Of a stretch of DNA of 20,605 nt, positions 12,703 through 20,075 are shown piece by piece. Made by a program: the position numbers and the translations under genes. A model generated the notes under the pieces. That model searched no databases and was not told the DNA's origin. It saw only the letters and a program-made list of their open reading frames with translations. The stretch spans positions 1-20,605 of the forward strand of contig JALRGK010000105.1 of NCBI GenBank assembly GCA_023253415.1, read 5' to 3'. Source of the stretch: Rhodocyclaceae bacterium (lineage in GTDB: Bacteria > Pseudomonadota > Gammaproteobacteria > Burkholderiales > Rhodocyclaceae). Within the stretch, counting starts at the first letter, position 1. Each line of letters begins with the position of its first letter.

Positions 12703-13383
12703 ATGCCTGAATTGACACTTCTCTCTGCGATTGCTATTGGCTGGCTGGGAGGCGCGCATTGTTTAGGTATGTGCGGCGGCATCGTTAGTGCTTTGACACT
12801 TTCCGCACCGGAGGCGAGTCGTTCATCCATCTTACTGGCATATAACTTCGGTCGGTGTCTCACCTACATCGCTCTTGGTCTGCTCGCCGGTTCGCTAGGT
12901 CAATTGGGACTCCGGGCTTTGGGCGTTGCGCCCTCGTTGCTCTATGCCTTGGCGAATCTGTTGCTGATTGGGATGGGATTGTATCTACTCGGTTTGCCCT
13001 GGCTAGTCCGACCGCTCGAGCGTGGTGGTCAACACCTCTGGCGCCATGTCGAACCGTTGAGTCGTCGGCTCTTTCCTGTGAACACCGTGCCGCGTGCGTT
13101 TGGTATTGGCCTGCTCTGGGGGTTGTTGCCCTGTGGCCTGGTTTATAGCGCTCTTGCCACGGCTTTTGCCATCGGCTCACCCGTGCAGGGTGGGGTGTGG
13201 ATGGCCGCGTTTGCGCTGGGTACGTTACCCAATCTTCTGTTGGCAGGTTGGGTTGGTGCCGGTACGTTGCAGCAACTGCGACAATCATCCGTGCGTTGGC
13301 TGGCTGGCTTGCTCGTAGCGGCTTGGGGGGCGTATGGTTTGTTCCTGCTGATTGCCCCGCAACTGAAGACCGTGAGTGCCTGA
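12703..13383 (+). CDS. SafE/TauE-like membrane protein, probable metal or cytochrome-maturation role
   Basis: A 226-residue protein with about six hydrophobic helices. GGAHCLGMCGGI (15-26) near the N-terminus and GLLPCGLVYSAL in the middle are the paired cysteine motifs of the TauE/SafE family branch related to the DsbD membrane domain (annotated as sulfite exporter or cytochrome c biogenesis TM protein). This branch commonly sits beside CcoI/CopA ATPases and fnr-hemN, which suggests copper handling for oxidases and not sulfite export. The stop is followed within eight bases by the ATPase start, so the two are an operon. Function is inferred from context. Confidence 0.82.
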   Translation: MPELTLLSAIAIGWLGGAHCLGMCGGIVSALTLSAPEASRSSILLAYNFGRCLTYIALGLLAGSLGQLGLRALGVAPSLLYALANLLLIGMGLYLLGLPWLVRPLERGGQHLWRHVEPLSRRLFPVNTVPRAFGIGLLWGLLPCGLVYSALATAFAIGSPVQGGVWMAAFALGTLPNLLLAGWVGAGTLQQLRQSSVRWLAGLLVAAWGAYGLFLLIAPQLKTVSA

Positions 13384-13391
13384 GGATGGGC

Positions 13392-15557
13392 ATGACCGAA
13401 CACCTCTTCAAAATCACCGGCCTACGTTGTGCCAACTGTGCCAATACGGCACGCAAAGCCCTCGAGCAGATCCGTGATGTGTCTGCCGAAGTGAACTTTG
13501 CGACGGAAGAAGCCATTGTTCGCGCGCCGGACCATGTGGGGGTTGCGCAGATCATCGAAGCCATCAAAGCGGCGGGCTACGGTGCTACGGAAATTCGTGA
13601 TGACCTTGATGTTGCCGCCGCTGAAACCGATACGCTCGGTCGTGCCCGCTTCTGGCTAGCCGTGGTCTGTGCGTTGCCCCTGGTGTTGCAAATGCCGCTT
13701 GGTTTACTGGGCATGCACGACCATTTGTCTGCGACTTGGCAGTTGATCTTGGCTACACCGGTGCAAGTATGGGTCGCCTGGCCATTTTACCGGGGCGCCT
13801 GGCATGCGCTCAAGCTGCGCACATCCAATATGGATGTGCTGATCAGCCTAGGCACCCTGGCGGCCTATTCATATTCCCTGGTCCTCTGGTGGACCGATAG
13901 CCCAGGTGATGTGTACTTCGAAGCCTCGGTCGTTGTCATTACGCTGGTCATGGCGGGGAAGATTCTGGAGCATCGCGCGAAGCAATCCAGCGCATCGGCG
14001 ATCACACGGTTGTTGCATCTGGCACCGAAGACGGCGTGGCAGCTCACAGCCTCCGGCGAGTTTGTGAGTGTGCCGCTTGCTGATGTTCGTCCCGGCGATC
14101 AGGTGCGCATTATGAGTGGCGAATCCGTACCTGTGGATGGCGTCGTGGTCACAGGGCAATCCGCTGTGAGTGAAGCCATGCTCACAGGTGAGCCCGCGCC
14201 TGTCGAGAAGGCCGAAGGCGATAAAGTCTACGCCGGCACCCTCAATGGCGATGGCACGCTCATCTGCCGTGTTACGGGCGTAGGGCGCTCGACGGTGCTG
14301 GCGGGCATTGCCCGGCTGGTTTCACAGGCGCAGGGTTCACGCGCCCCGGTTCAAGCATTGGTTGATCGCGTCTCGGCCTGGTTCGTGCCGATGGTCGTGT
14401 TGATCGCGCTTCTAACTTTGCTTTATGGGGGGCTGCTTCTGACCGACTGGCAGACGGGGCTGGTGCGCGCCGTCGCCGTGCTTGTTATCTCATGCCCTTG
14501 TGCACTGGGTCTGGCAACGCCGACGGCCATTATGGTAGGCATCGGTGAGGGTGCCCGCCAGGGAATTCTGGTTCGTGATGCCGATGCTTTACAACGTGCA
14601 GCCTCGGCGGCGGTTGTGGTTTTCGACAAGACGGGCACGCTCACGCAAGGCCAGGTGCGGCTCACTGACGTGGTTAATGTGTCAGCGGGTCCTTTCGATC
14701 GAATGCAGGCGCTTGCTCTTGCGGCAGCGCTCGAAGCAGGCTCGGCGCACCCCATCGCGCATGCCGTGCGTGCCGCTGCCGATGAGTCAGCTATCAGCGC
14801 TTTGCCATCCGTAAGTAACTTCCGCACTGAAGCCGGCGTCGGCGTCTTCGGCCAGATCGACGGTGTGTGCTATGGCCTAGAGCGCTGGACCAATCAATTT
14901 GTGCAAGGTGGTGCAGACACCATCACTACGACCACCTCAGAGTTGATGGGCGAGGGCAAGAGTCTCTCGGTACTCACGTATGACGGACTACCGGCGGCGT
15001 TGCTGGCCTTTTCCGACACGCTGCGCCCTGATGCGATCGAAGCCATCAAGCGACTCAATCGACAGGGGCTGACGCCGGTGATGCTGACGGGTGATCAGCC
15101 CGAGGCAGCACGGGTTGTGGCAGCACAACTCGGTATCGACGACGTTCACGCAGGCATTATGCCGGCCGGTAAGGCGGGTGTGGTCAGCCAGCTCATGATG
15201 GCGCATCCGGCAGGTGCGATTATGGTAGGTGATGGCATCAATGATGCGCCAGCATTAGCATCGGCCTCTGTTGGAGTGGCGATGGGGAGCGGTATGGATA
15301 TCGCCATGGAAAGTGCTGGCATCGTGCTCATGCATAACCGGCTGACCGGCGTGCCCGAAGCCGTCAGTCTGTCACGTCGTACACTGTCGAAAATCCGTCA
15401 GAATCTATTTTTAGCTTTTATTTACAATGTGTTGGCGATTCCACTGGCGGTGAGTGGTGCGCTCAGCCCCGTGATTGCCGGTGCTGCGATGGCGTGCTCG
15501 TCGATTTCTGTCGTCGGAAATTCACTCTTATTGCGTCGCAAGCAGCAAAAAGACTGA
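13392..15557 (+). CDS. copA: copper-transporting P1B-type ATPase (CopA/CcoI-like)
   Basis: A 721-residue metal pump. One N-terminal HMA domain carries GLRCANC (Cys13, Cys16); then TGEP 265-268 (phosphatase loop), CPC 368-370 in the transport helix, phosphorylated Asp412 in DKTGT, HP at 453-454, TGDQ about 566, GDGIND 613-618, and the C-terminal helices with YN (678-679) and MACSS (700-704), the Cu(I) P1B-1 signature. The start is ATG 13392 with GAGG six bases before; ATG 13386 is too close to that site, and upstream in-frame starts overlap the SafE-like gene. The copper substrate is well supported. Whether it exports excess copper (CopA) or loads oxidase copper (CcoI/CopA2) is not decidable, because no cbb3 genes are in view. 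Confidence 0.93.
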   Translation: MTEHLFKITGLRCANCANTARKALEQIRDVSAEVNFATEEAIVRAPDHVGVAQIIEAIKAAGYGATEIRDDLDVAAAETDTLGRARFWLAVVCALPLVLQMPLGLLGMHDHLSATWQLILATPVQVWVAWPFYRGAWHALKLRTSNMDVLISLGTLAAYSYSLVLWWTDSPGDVYFEASVVVITLVMAGKILEHRAKQSSASAITRLLHLAPKTAWQLTASGEFVSVPLADVRPGDQVRIMSGESVPVDGVVVTGQSAVSEAMLTGEPAPVEKAEGDKVYAGTLNGDGTLICRVTGVGRSTVLAGIARLVSQAQGSRAPVQALVDRVSAWFVPMVVLIALLTLLYGGLLLTDWQTGLVRAVAVLVISCPCALGLATPTAIMVGIGEGARQGILVRDADALQRAASAAVVVFDKTGTLTQGQVRLTDVVNVSAGPFDRMQALALAAALEAGSAHPIAHAVRAAADESAISALPSVSNFRTEAGVGVFGQIDGVCYGLERWTNQFVQGGADTITTTTSELMGEGKSLSVLTYDGLPAALLAFSDTLRPDAIEAIKRLNRQGLTPVMLTGDQPEAARVVAAQLGIDDVHAGIMPAGKAGVVSQLMMAHPAGAIMVGDGINDAPALASASVGVAMGSGMDIAMESAGIVLMHNRLTGVPEAVSLSRRTLSKIRQNLFLAFIYNVLAIPLAVSGALSPVIAGAAMACSSISVVGNSLLLRRKQQKD

Positions 15558-15565
15558 TCAGAGGC

Positions 15566-15571
15566 TATAAT
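15566..15571 (+). promoter_or_regulatory. -10 element of the probable ppa promoter
   Basis: TATAAT at 15566-15571 lies just after the copA stop. No good -35 is seen 17 bases upstream. The predicted start near 15578 gives a leader of about 65 bases before ppa. Confidence 0.5.
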
Positions 15572-15642
15572 TTTCGGGTTTGTAGCAATTCTGGGCGTGT
15601 ACAACCGCACGTTCATACAACCACACCAAAAAGGGAGAAGAC

Positions 15643-16176
15643 ATGAACATCGATAACATTTCCATCGGCAAGGATGTCCCGAACGATTTCAACGTCGTTA
15701 TCGAGATCTCGGCCAACGCCCCCGGCATCAAGTACGAACTGGACAAGGATTCCGGTGCTGTATTCGTTGACCGCTTCATCGCCACGCCGATGCACTATCC
15801 CTGCAACTATGGCTTTATTCCGTCGACCCTGTCGGAAGATGGTGACCCCGTAGATGTGCTGGTTGTTTCGCCGTACCCGCTGCCCCCGGGCGTGGTGATC
15901 CGCTGCCGCGCTATCGGCATGCTGGCCATGGAAGACGAAGCCGGTGAAGACGCCAAACTGGTCGCCGTCCCTGTTTCAAAGCTGACGGGTATCTATGACA
16001 AGGTTCAGAGCACAGACGATCTGCCAGAATTGCTGATCAAACAGATTACCCACTTCTTCGAGCACTACAAAGATCTGGAAGCTGGTAAGTGGGTTAAGGT
16101 CAAGGGCTGGAAAGATGCCGCTGCCGCCAAGGCCGAGATCACCTCGGGCGTTGAGCGTGCCAAAGCGGGTAAGTAA
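15643..16176 (+). CDS. ppa: inorganic pyrophosphatase (family I)
   Basis: A 177-residue cytoplasmic enzyme that hydrolyses pyrophosphate to phosphate, pulling biosynthetic reactions forward. Family I residues are visible: KYELDKDSG, the metal-binding motif DGDPVDVLV (about 66-74), YPCNYGFIP and the KDLEAGKWVKVKGW segment near the C-terminus. Length matches the E. coli enzyme (176). AAGGGAGAAG precedes the ATG, a strong site. It appears to be monocistronic: its own -10 is upstream and a clear terminator follows. Confidence 0.97.
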   Translation: MNIDNISIGKDVPNDFNVVIEISANAPGIKYELDKDSGAVFVDRFIATPMHYPCNYGFIPSTLSEDGDPVDVLVVSPYPLPPGVVIRCRAIGMLAMEDEAGEDAKLVAVPVSKLTGIYDKVQSTDDLPELLIKQITHFFEHYKDLEAGKWVKVKGWKDAAAAKAEITSGVERAKAGK

Positions 16177-16195
16177 TTAAAGCTTAAGCCGTACC

Positions 16196-16227
16196 ATGGC
16201 CCTGACTTTGGTCAGGGCCATTTTTTT
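16196..16227 (+). terminator. intrinsic terminator after ppa
   Basis: ATGGCCCTGAC (16196-16206) pairs with GTCAGGGCCAT (16211-16221) around a TTTG loop and is followed by seven Ts. The stem is perfect over 11 bp. The nadE start is only about 33 bases downstream, so the nadE promoter must overlap or lie within this short gap, or nadE relies on read-through. Confidence 0.95.
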
Positions 16228-16259
16228 GATGGGATAGCAGGAAACAGTAGGTAACTAGG

Positions 16260-17876
16260 ATGCGGATCGCAGTTGCTCAGATGAATAGTGTGCTCGGTGA
16301 TCTGTCGGGTAACGTCCGGCAGATACTCGAGATTGCCCGTCGGGCAGAAGCTGAAGGTACCGATGTCCTACTCACGCCCGAGTTGAGTCTCTGCGGTTAT
16401 CCCCCGGAAGACTTGCTGTTGCGTCCTGATTTCTATCGCTCCGTGGATCTCGCACTTGCCGATTTGGCCAGAGAAACCACAGATCTTGATATGGCGATTG
16501 TCGTGGGACATCCGGAACAAGCCGGATCCCATTGCTACAATGCGGCAACCGTCCTCCTACAAGGTAAGCGTTTAGGGACCTATCGCAAGCAGCACCTGCC
16601 GCAGTATGAGGTGTTTGACGAATTACGTTATTTCACACCGGGTAATGACACTGTCACGTTTGACTATGCCGGTGTCCGCTTCGGTCTGGCGATCTGTGAA
16701 GATATCTGGTTTGAAGCTCCGGCGCGTAAGGCCAGGGATGCCGGTGCAGAAGTGCTGCTGGTGCTCAATGCCTCGCCTTACCATCTCGATAAAACGAGGG
16801 ATCGTCAGGCAATGCTGGAACAACGTGTTGCCCAAACCGGCATGTCTGTTGTTTATTGCAATCTGGTGGGGGGGCAGGATGAGCTCGTATTTGATGGCGC
16901 TTCCTGTCTGTTGAGTCGGGCCGGTGAGTGGATCATGCGCTTACCGCAGTTCGTTGAATCACTTGCTTATGCAGACCTGGACGAGCAGGGTACTTGGCAA
17001 AGTACACAGCCATTAGCGCCACCCATAGCATTGAATCAGCAGGTCTATGACGCCATGGTGTTGGGCGTCCGAGACTACTTCGCCAAAAATGGCTTTGCCG
17101 GTGCCTATCTGGGTCTTTCCGGTGGTATCGATTCTGCACTGACGCTGTGTGTGGCTGTTGATGCCCTCGGTGCAGAGCGTGTGCGGCCCATTATCATGCC
17201 ATCGCCGTACACGGCGCAGATGAGTATTGATGATTCCTGGGCGTTGTGCGCTAACCTGGGTGTCCAGGGCGAGTTGGTCGACATTCAGCCTGCGATGCAA
17301 ACCTACGAACAGTTGCTGGCCCCTTATTTTGTTGGCAAGGCGCCCGATACCACCGAAGAGAACCTGCAGGCCCGCATACGTGGCAATCTGTTAATGGCGA
17401 TGTCCAACAAGAGTGGCTGGTTGGTGCTGACCACGGGTAACAAATCTGAAATGGCAGTCGGTTATTGCACATTGTATGGCGACATGGCCGGCGGGTTTGC
17501 AGTGCTCAAGGATCTGCTCAAAACCAAAGTCTACGATGTCTGTCGCTGGATCAATCGTGATCTTGAAATCATTCCTTGGCGCATTATTGAACGACCGCCT
17601 TCGGCCGAACTGCGGCCGGATCAGACCGACCAGGATTCTTTGCCGCCCTATGAGGTGCTGGATGCGATCGTGACTGCCTACATGGAACAGGACATGAGCC
17701 CCCGAGAAATTATTGCCCGGGGGTATCGGGAAGAGGATGTTCGTCGCGTCGTGCGTCTGTTGCGCATTTCCGAATACAAACGCCGTCAGTCGCCCGTGGG
17801 GATTCGTCTGACCCGCCGGGGTTTCGGTAAAGATTGGCGTTACCCAATTACCAACCGGTATGCGGATGAGTGGTAA
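16260..17876 (+). CDS. nadE: glutamine-dependent NAD+ synthetase
   Basis: A 538-residue two-domain enzyme that makes NAD+ from deamido-NAD+, ATP and glutamine. The N-terminal nitrilase-type glutaminase (about 1-255) shows the Glu-Lys-Cys triad: Glu41 (TPELSLCGYPP), Lys110 (YRKQHLPQYEVFDE) and Cys146 (ICEDIW). The C-terminal synthetase has the PP-loop LSGGIDSA (286-293) and TTGNKSEMAVGYCTLYGDMAGG. Length fits the proteobacterial NadE2 class. A weak AGG-rich stretch precedes the ATG. glnB follows after 44 bases, a linkage that has been connected with PII control of NadE. Confidence 0.97.
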   Translation: MRIAVAQMNSVLGDLSGNVRQILEIARRAEAEGTDVLLTPELSLCGYPPEDLLLRPDFYRSVDLALADLARETTDLDMAIVVGHPEQAGSHCYNAATVLLQGKRLGTYRKQHLPQYEVFDELRYFTPGNDTVTFDYAGVRFGLAICEDIWFEAPARKARDAGAEVLLVLNASPYHLDKTRDRQAMLEQRVAQTGMSVVYCNLVGGQDELVFDGASCLLSRAGEWIMRLPQFVESLAYADLDEQGTWQSTQPLAPPIALNQQVYDAMVLGVRDYFAKNGFAGAYLGLSGGIDSALTLCVAVDALGAERVRPIIMPSPYTAQMSIDDSWALCANLGVQGELVDIQPAMQTYEQLLAPYFVGKAPDTTEENLQARIRGNLLMAMSNKSGWLVLTTGNKSEMAVGYCTLYGDMAGGFAVLKDLLKTKVYDVCRWINRDLEIIPWRIIERPPSAELRPDQTDQDSLPPYEVLDAIVTAYMEQDMSPREIIARGYREEDVRRVVRLLRISEYKRRQSPVGIRLTRRGFGKDWRYPITNRYADEW

Positions 17877-17920
17877 GCTATCACCTACGTAGAACTTGTA
17901 TTTGACCGCATGGAGTCGTC

Positions 17921-18259
17921 ATGAAGCAGATCGTTGCCATTATCAAGCCTTTCAAACTGGATGAAGTTCGGGAAGGTCTTTCCGAAATCGGAGTGACGGG
18001 TCTGACCGTTACCGAAGTGCGCGGTTTTGGCCGTCAGAAAGGCCACACCGAGTTATATCGGGGTGCTGAATATGTCGTCGATTTCCTGCCCAAGGTGCGT
18101 CTGGAAGTCGTCGTTCAGGATGATCGTGTTGAGGCAGTGCTTGAATCGATCATCAAATCCGCTCGTACGGGCAAGATTGGTGATGGCAAGATTTTCGTGC
18201 TGCCAGTGGAGCAGGTGGTGCGTATCCGCACGGGCGAGATTGACGACGCCGCCATTTAA
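17921..18259 (+). CDS. glnB: nitrogen regulatory protein PII
   Basis: A 112-residue trimeric signalling protein that reads 2-oxoglutarate, ATP/ADP and, by uridylylation, glutamine. The sequence follows E. coli GlnB closely: MKQIVAIIKPFKLDEVREGL, T-loop GFGRQKGHTELYRGAEY with the uridylylation site Tyr51, and TGKIGDGKIFVLPVEQVVRI near the C-terminus. TGGAG precedes the ATG. No amtB is adjacent, which favours a GlnB role over GlnK. It is probably in one transcript with nadE and is followed by a terminator. Confidence 0.96.
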   Translation: MKQIVAIIKPFKLDEVREGLSEIGVTGLTVTEVRGFGRQKGHTELYRGAEYVVDFLPKVRLEVVVQDDRVEAVLESIIKSARTGKIGDGKIFVLPVEQVVRIRTGEIDDAAI

Positions 18260-18292
18260 CGGATGAGCTGGGGAGACTCAGCGTTGTTCCAG

Positions 18293-18325
18293 AGCCCTGC
18301 GGTGATTCATCAGCGGGGCTTTTTC
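18293..18325 (+). terminator. intrinsic terminator after glnB
   Basis: AGCCCTGC (18293-18300) pairs with GCGGGGCT (18313-18320), with one G-T pair, plus an inner TGA/TCA extension, and is followed by TTTTC. Confidence 0.85.
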
Positions 18326-18353
18326 TTGATGACGAGCAGAACGGATCGCTATT

Positions 18354-18944
18354 TTGGCGCTGGTAGCATTCAATAAACCTTATGGCGTTGTTTCCCAGTT
18401 CACCCCGGAGGGGCGCTGGCAAGGTCTCGTCGATTATCTGAAGCTGCCTGAATACCGAGTGGCAGGGCGGCTGGATGCCGACAGCGAAGGGCTTCTGCTG
18501 CTGACGGATAACGGTGCATTACAGGCGCGTATTGCCGAGCCGCGTCACAAATTACCCAAGTGTTACTGGGCTCAGGTTGAAGGTATTCCCGATGAAGCGG
18601 CCTTAAGCACCTTACGTGCAGGTCCGCTCCTGAACGATGGGCCAACCCGCCCTTGTGTCGTTGCCTTGCTACCAGAAGACGTAGAGGCCCGTTGCCTGTG
18701 GCCGAGGAATCCGCCGATCCGTTTTCGAAAATCTATTCCAACCACCTGGCTGGCTATAACACTGACTGAAGGCCGTAACCGCCAGGTTAAGCGTATGTGT
18801 GCCGCAGTGGGGTTGCCGGTGCTTCGATTGGTGCGTATTTCGGTTGGTGGTGTGCATTTACTCGAACTGAATGGAGGACAGCCATTGGTGCTGGGAGCAT
18901 CGATGCCGATATCGGTAGATCAATTGAACGGGAGTAGCGCATGA
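18354..18944 (+). CDS. rluE: 23S rRNA pseudouridine synthase, RluE type
   Basis: A 196-residue RsuA/RluB/E/F-family enzyme without an S4 domain. Near-N-terminal FNKPYGVVSQFTPEG and the catalytic loop AGRLDADSEGLLLLT with Asp41 identify the family; the short N-terminus and QF motif point to RluE, which modifies U2457 of 23S rRNA in E. coli. EGRNRQVKRMCAAVGLPVLRLVR is the conserved C-terminal motif. No ATG or GTG precedes FNKP in frame after the upstream stop at 18330; TTG at 18354 is the likely start, without a strong Shine-Dalgarno. It overlaps the next gene by ATGA. Confidence 0.9.
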   Translation: MALVAFNKPYGVVSQFTPEGRWQGLVDYLKLPEYRVAGRLDADSEGLLLLTDNGALQARIAEPRHKLPKCYWAQVEGIPDEAALSTLRAGPLLNDGPTRPCVVALLPEDVEARCLWPRNPPIRFRKSIPTTWLAITLTEGRNRQVKRMCAAVGLPVLRLVRISVGGVHLLELNGGQPLVLGASMPISVDQLNGSSA

Positions 18945-19393
18945 GGTTTGCCAATCGTTTCGTGTCGGTCATGGTTAGCGTTATGCTACTTGCAGCATCG
19001 GCAGCGGCCGCCCCCTTACCGGTGATTCGTTTATCGGCAGGTTCCGGCATACTGGATGTGGAGGTGGCGAGTAATAAGGCTGAACGTTCGCTCGGCCTCA
19101 TGAACCGTGCTGCTATGCCGGAATCACGCGGCATGTTGTTTGTATATCCGGCACCCGCCTATTTCTGTATGTGGATGAAAAATACAAAGATCCCCCTGTC
19201 GGTGGCTTTTATCGATGCACAAGGTCAGGTCATCAACATTGAAGATATGGTCCCGCAGACCGAAACAAACCACTGCACGGCGCGCAATGCAACTTATGCG
19301 CTCGAAGCGAATCGCGGCTGGTTTGCCAGGCATGGGGTGAGTGCCGGGTCCCAAATCATTGGGCTTGAAAAAGCCCCCGCGGGTGCCTACTGA
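18941..19393 (+). CDS. exported DUF192 family protein
   Basis: A 150-residue protein with a signal peptide (about 1-24, MLLAASAAAA) and one DUF192 domain: RSLGLMNRAAMPESRGMLFV, then MWMKNTKIPLSVAFIDAQG and INIEDMVPQT. The fold is known, but no biochemical role is established for the family. The start overlaps the rluE stop by ATGA, so the two are translationally coupled. The ubiC-like gene begins four bases after its stop. Confidence 0.9.
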   Translation: MRFANRFVSVMVSVMLLAASAAAAPLPVIRLSAGSGILDVEVASNKAERSLGLMNRAAMPESRGMLFVYPAPAYFCMWMKNTKIPLSVAFIDAQGQVINIEDMVPQTETNHCTARNATYALEANRGWFARHGVSAGSQIIGLEKAPAGAY

Positions 19394-19396
19394 ATC

Positions 19397-19972
19397 ATGA
19401 TGATGCGTGAGCGCCGCCGCCAATCGCGCCGCCTGGAGGGCAGTGCACGTGGGAGCCATTGGCACCCTATTGGCAAAGCGCTCAAACCGCCTGCACACTT
19501 GCGCCCCTGGTTGCTTGAAGTACAGTCACTCACGCGACGACTAGAGCATTATTACGGCAGCGTCAGCGTGCGGGTATTACATCAATCTCTAGGGCAGCCC
19601 TATAACGACGAAGGCAACGGTCGTTTCCCGCTGGCTGTCGTAAGAGCAGTGGTGTTATCGGGCAATGATCTGATGCCGCTCGTCGTTGCGCACTCGGTGC
19701 TGCCCGCGCTACCGCGTGGTCCGTTGTCCGTGATGTTCAAACGTCTGGGTCGCCAGGCCTTGGGTTCTCTTCTATTCACGCATCGCGGCTTTGTACGCTG
19801 TCAGCGCGAGTGGGCCTTTCTGGATCAACGCCACCCGCTGTACCGTCTGGCCTGCCAGCAGGATCCCACGGCACCTGCACGGTTGTGGGCGCGACGTGCT
19901 GTTTACAGTCTGTCACGATTTCCGCAGCAGACCGTGCAAGTGACGGAAGTCTTTTTGCCCCGGGTCGCTTAA
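19397..19972 (+). CDS. ubiC: chorismate-pyruvate lyase
   Basis: A 191-residue enzyme that splits chorismate to 4-hydroxybenzoate and pyruvate, the first committed step of ubiquinone synthesis. UbiC family features are VVRAVVLSG with Arg83, KRLGRQALGSLLFTHRG, LWARRAVYSL, and the C-terminal VTEVFLP with Glu184; Arg and Glu correspond to the E. coli active-site Arg76 and Glu155. The start is at a run of ATG codons with no clear Shine-Dalgarno, suggesting coupling to the preceding DUF192 gene. The N-terminus is very basic (RERRRQSRRLEG) and longer than in E. coli. No ubiA follows; sodB converges from the other side. Confidence 0.85.
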   Translation: MMMRERRRQSRRLEGSARGSHWHPIGKALKPPAHLRPWLLEVQSLTRRLEHYYGSVSVRVLHQSLGQPYNDEGNGRFPLAVVRAVVLSGNDLMPLVVAHSVLPALPRGPLSVMFKRLGRQALGSLLFTHRGFVRCQREWAFLDQRHPLYRLACQQDPTAPARLWARRAVYSLSRFPQQTVQVTEVFLPRVA

Positions 19973-20027
19973 TCAACGCCCCCGGGTGTACCGGTTGCGA
20001 CTGATTGGTTCAGCGTGCATAAGGTAA

Positions 20028-20058
20028 AAAACCCGGCCAACGAAGCTGACCGGGTTTT
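20028..20058. terminator. bidirectional terminator between ubiC and sodB
   Basis: AAAACCCGG (20028-20036) pairs with CCGGGTTTT (20050-20058) around a 13-base loop, with A-rich and T-rich flanks. It is placed to end both the plus-strand ubiC transcript and the minus-strand sodB transcript. Confidence 0.88.
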
Positions 20059-20075
20059 GAGTGTGATCAGGAAGA

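Noticed and set aside
13197..13391. Upstream start for the copper ATPase
   Set aside because: It lies in the SafE-like gene in a different frame; the HMA domain begins at MTEHLFKITGLRC with a well-placed GAGG.
12860..13567. 235-residue minus-strand open frame opposite the SafE-like gene and ATPase start
   Set aside because: Arginine/serine/alanine-rich composition typical of an antisense frame, spanning two real genes.
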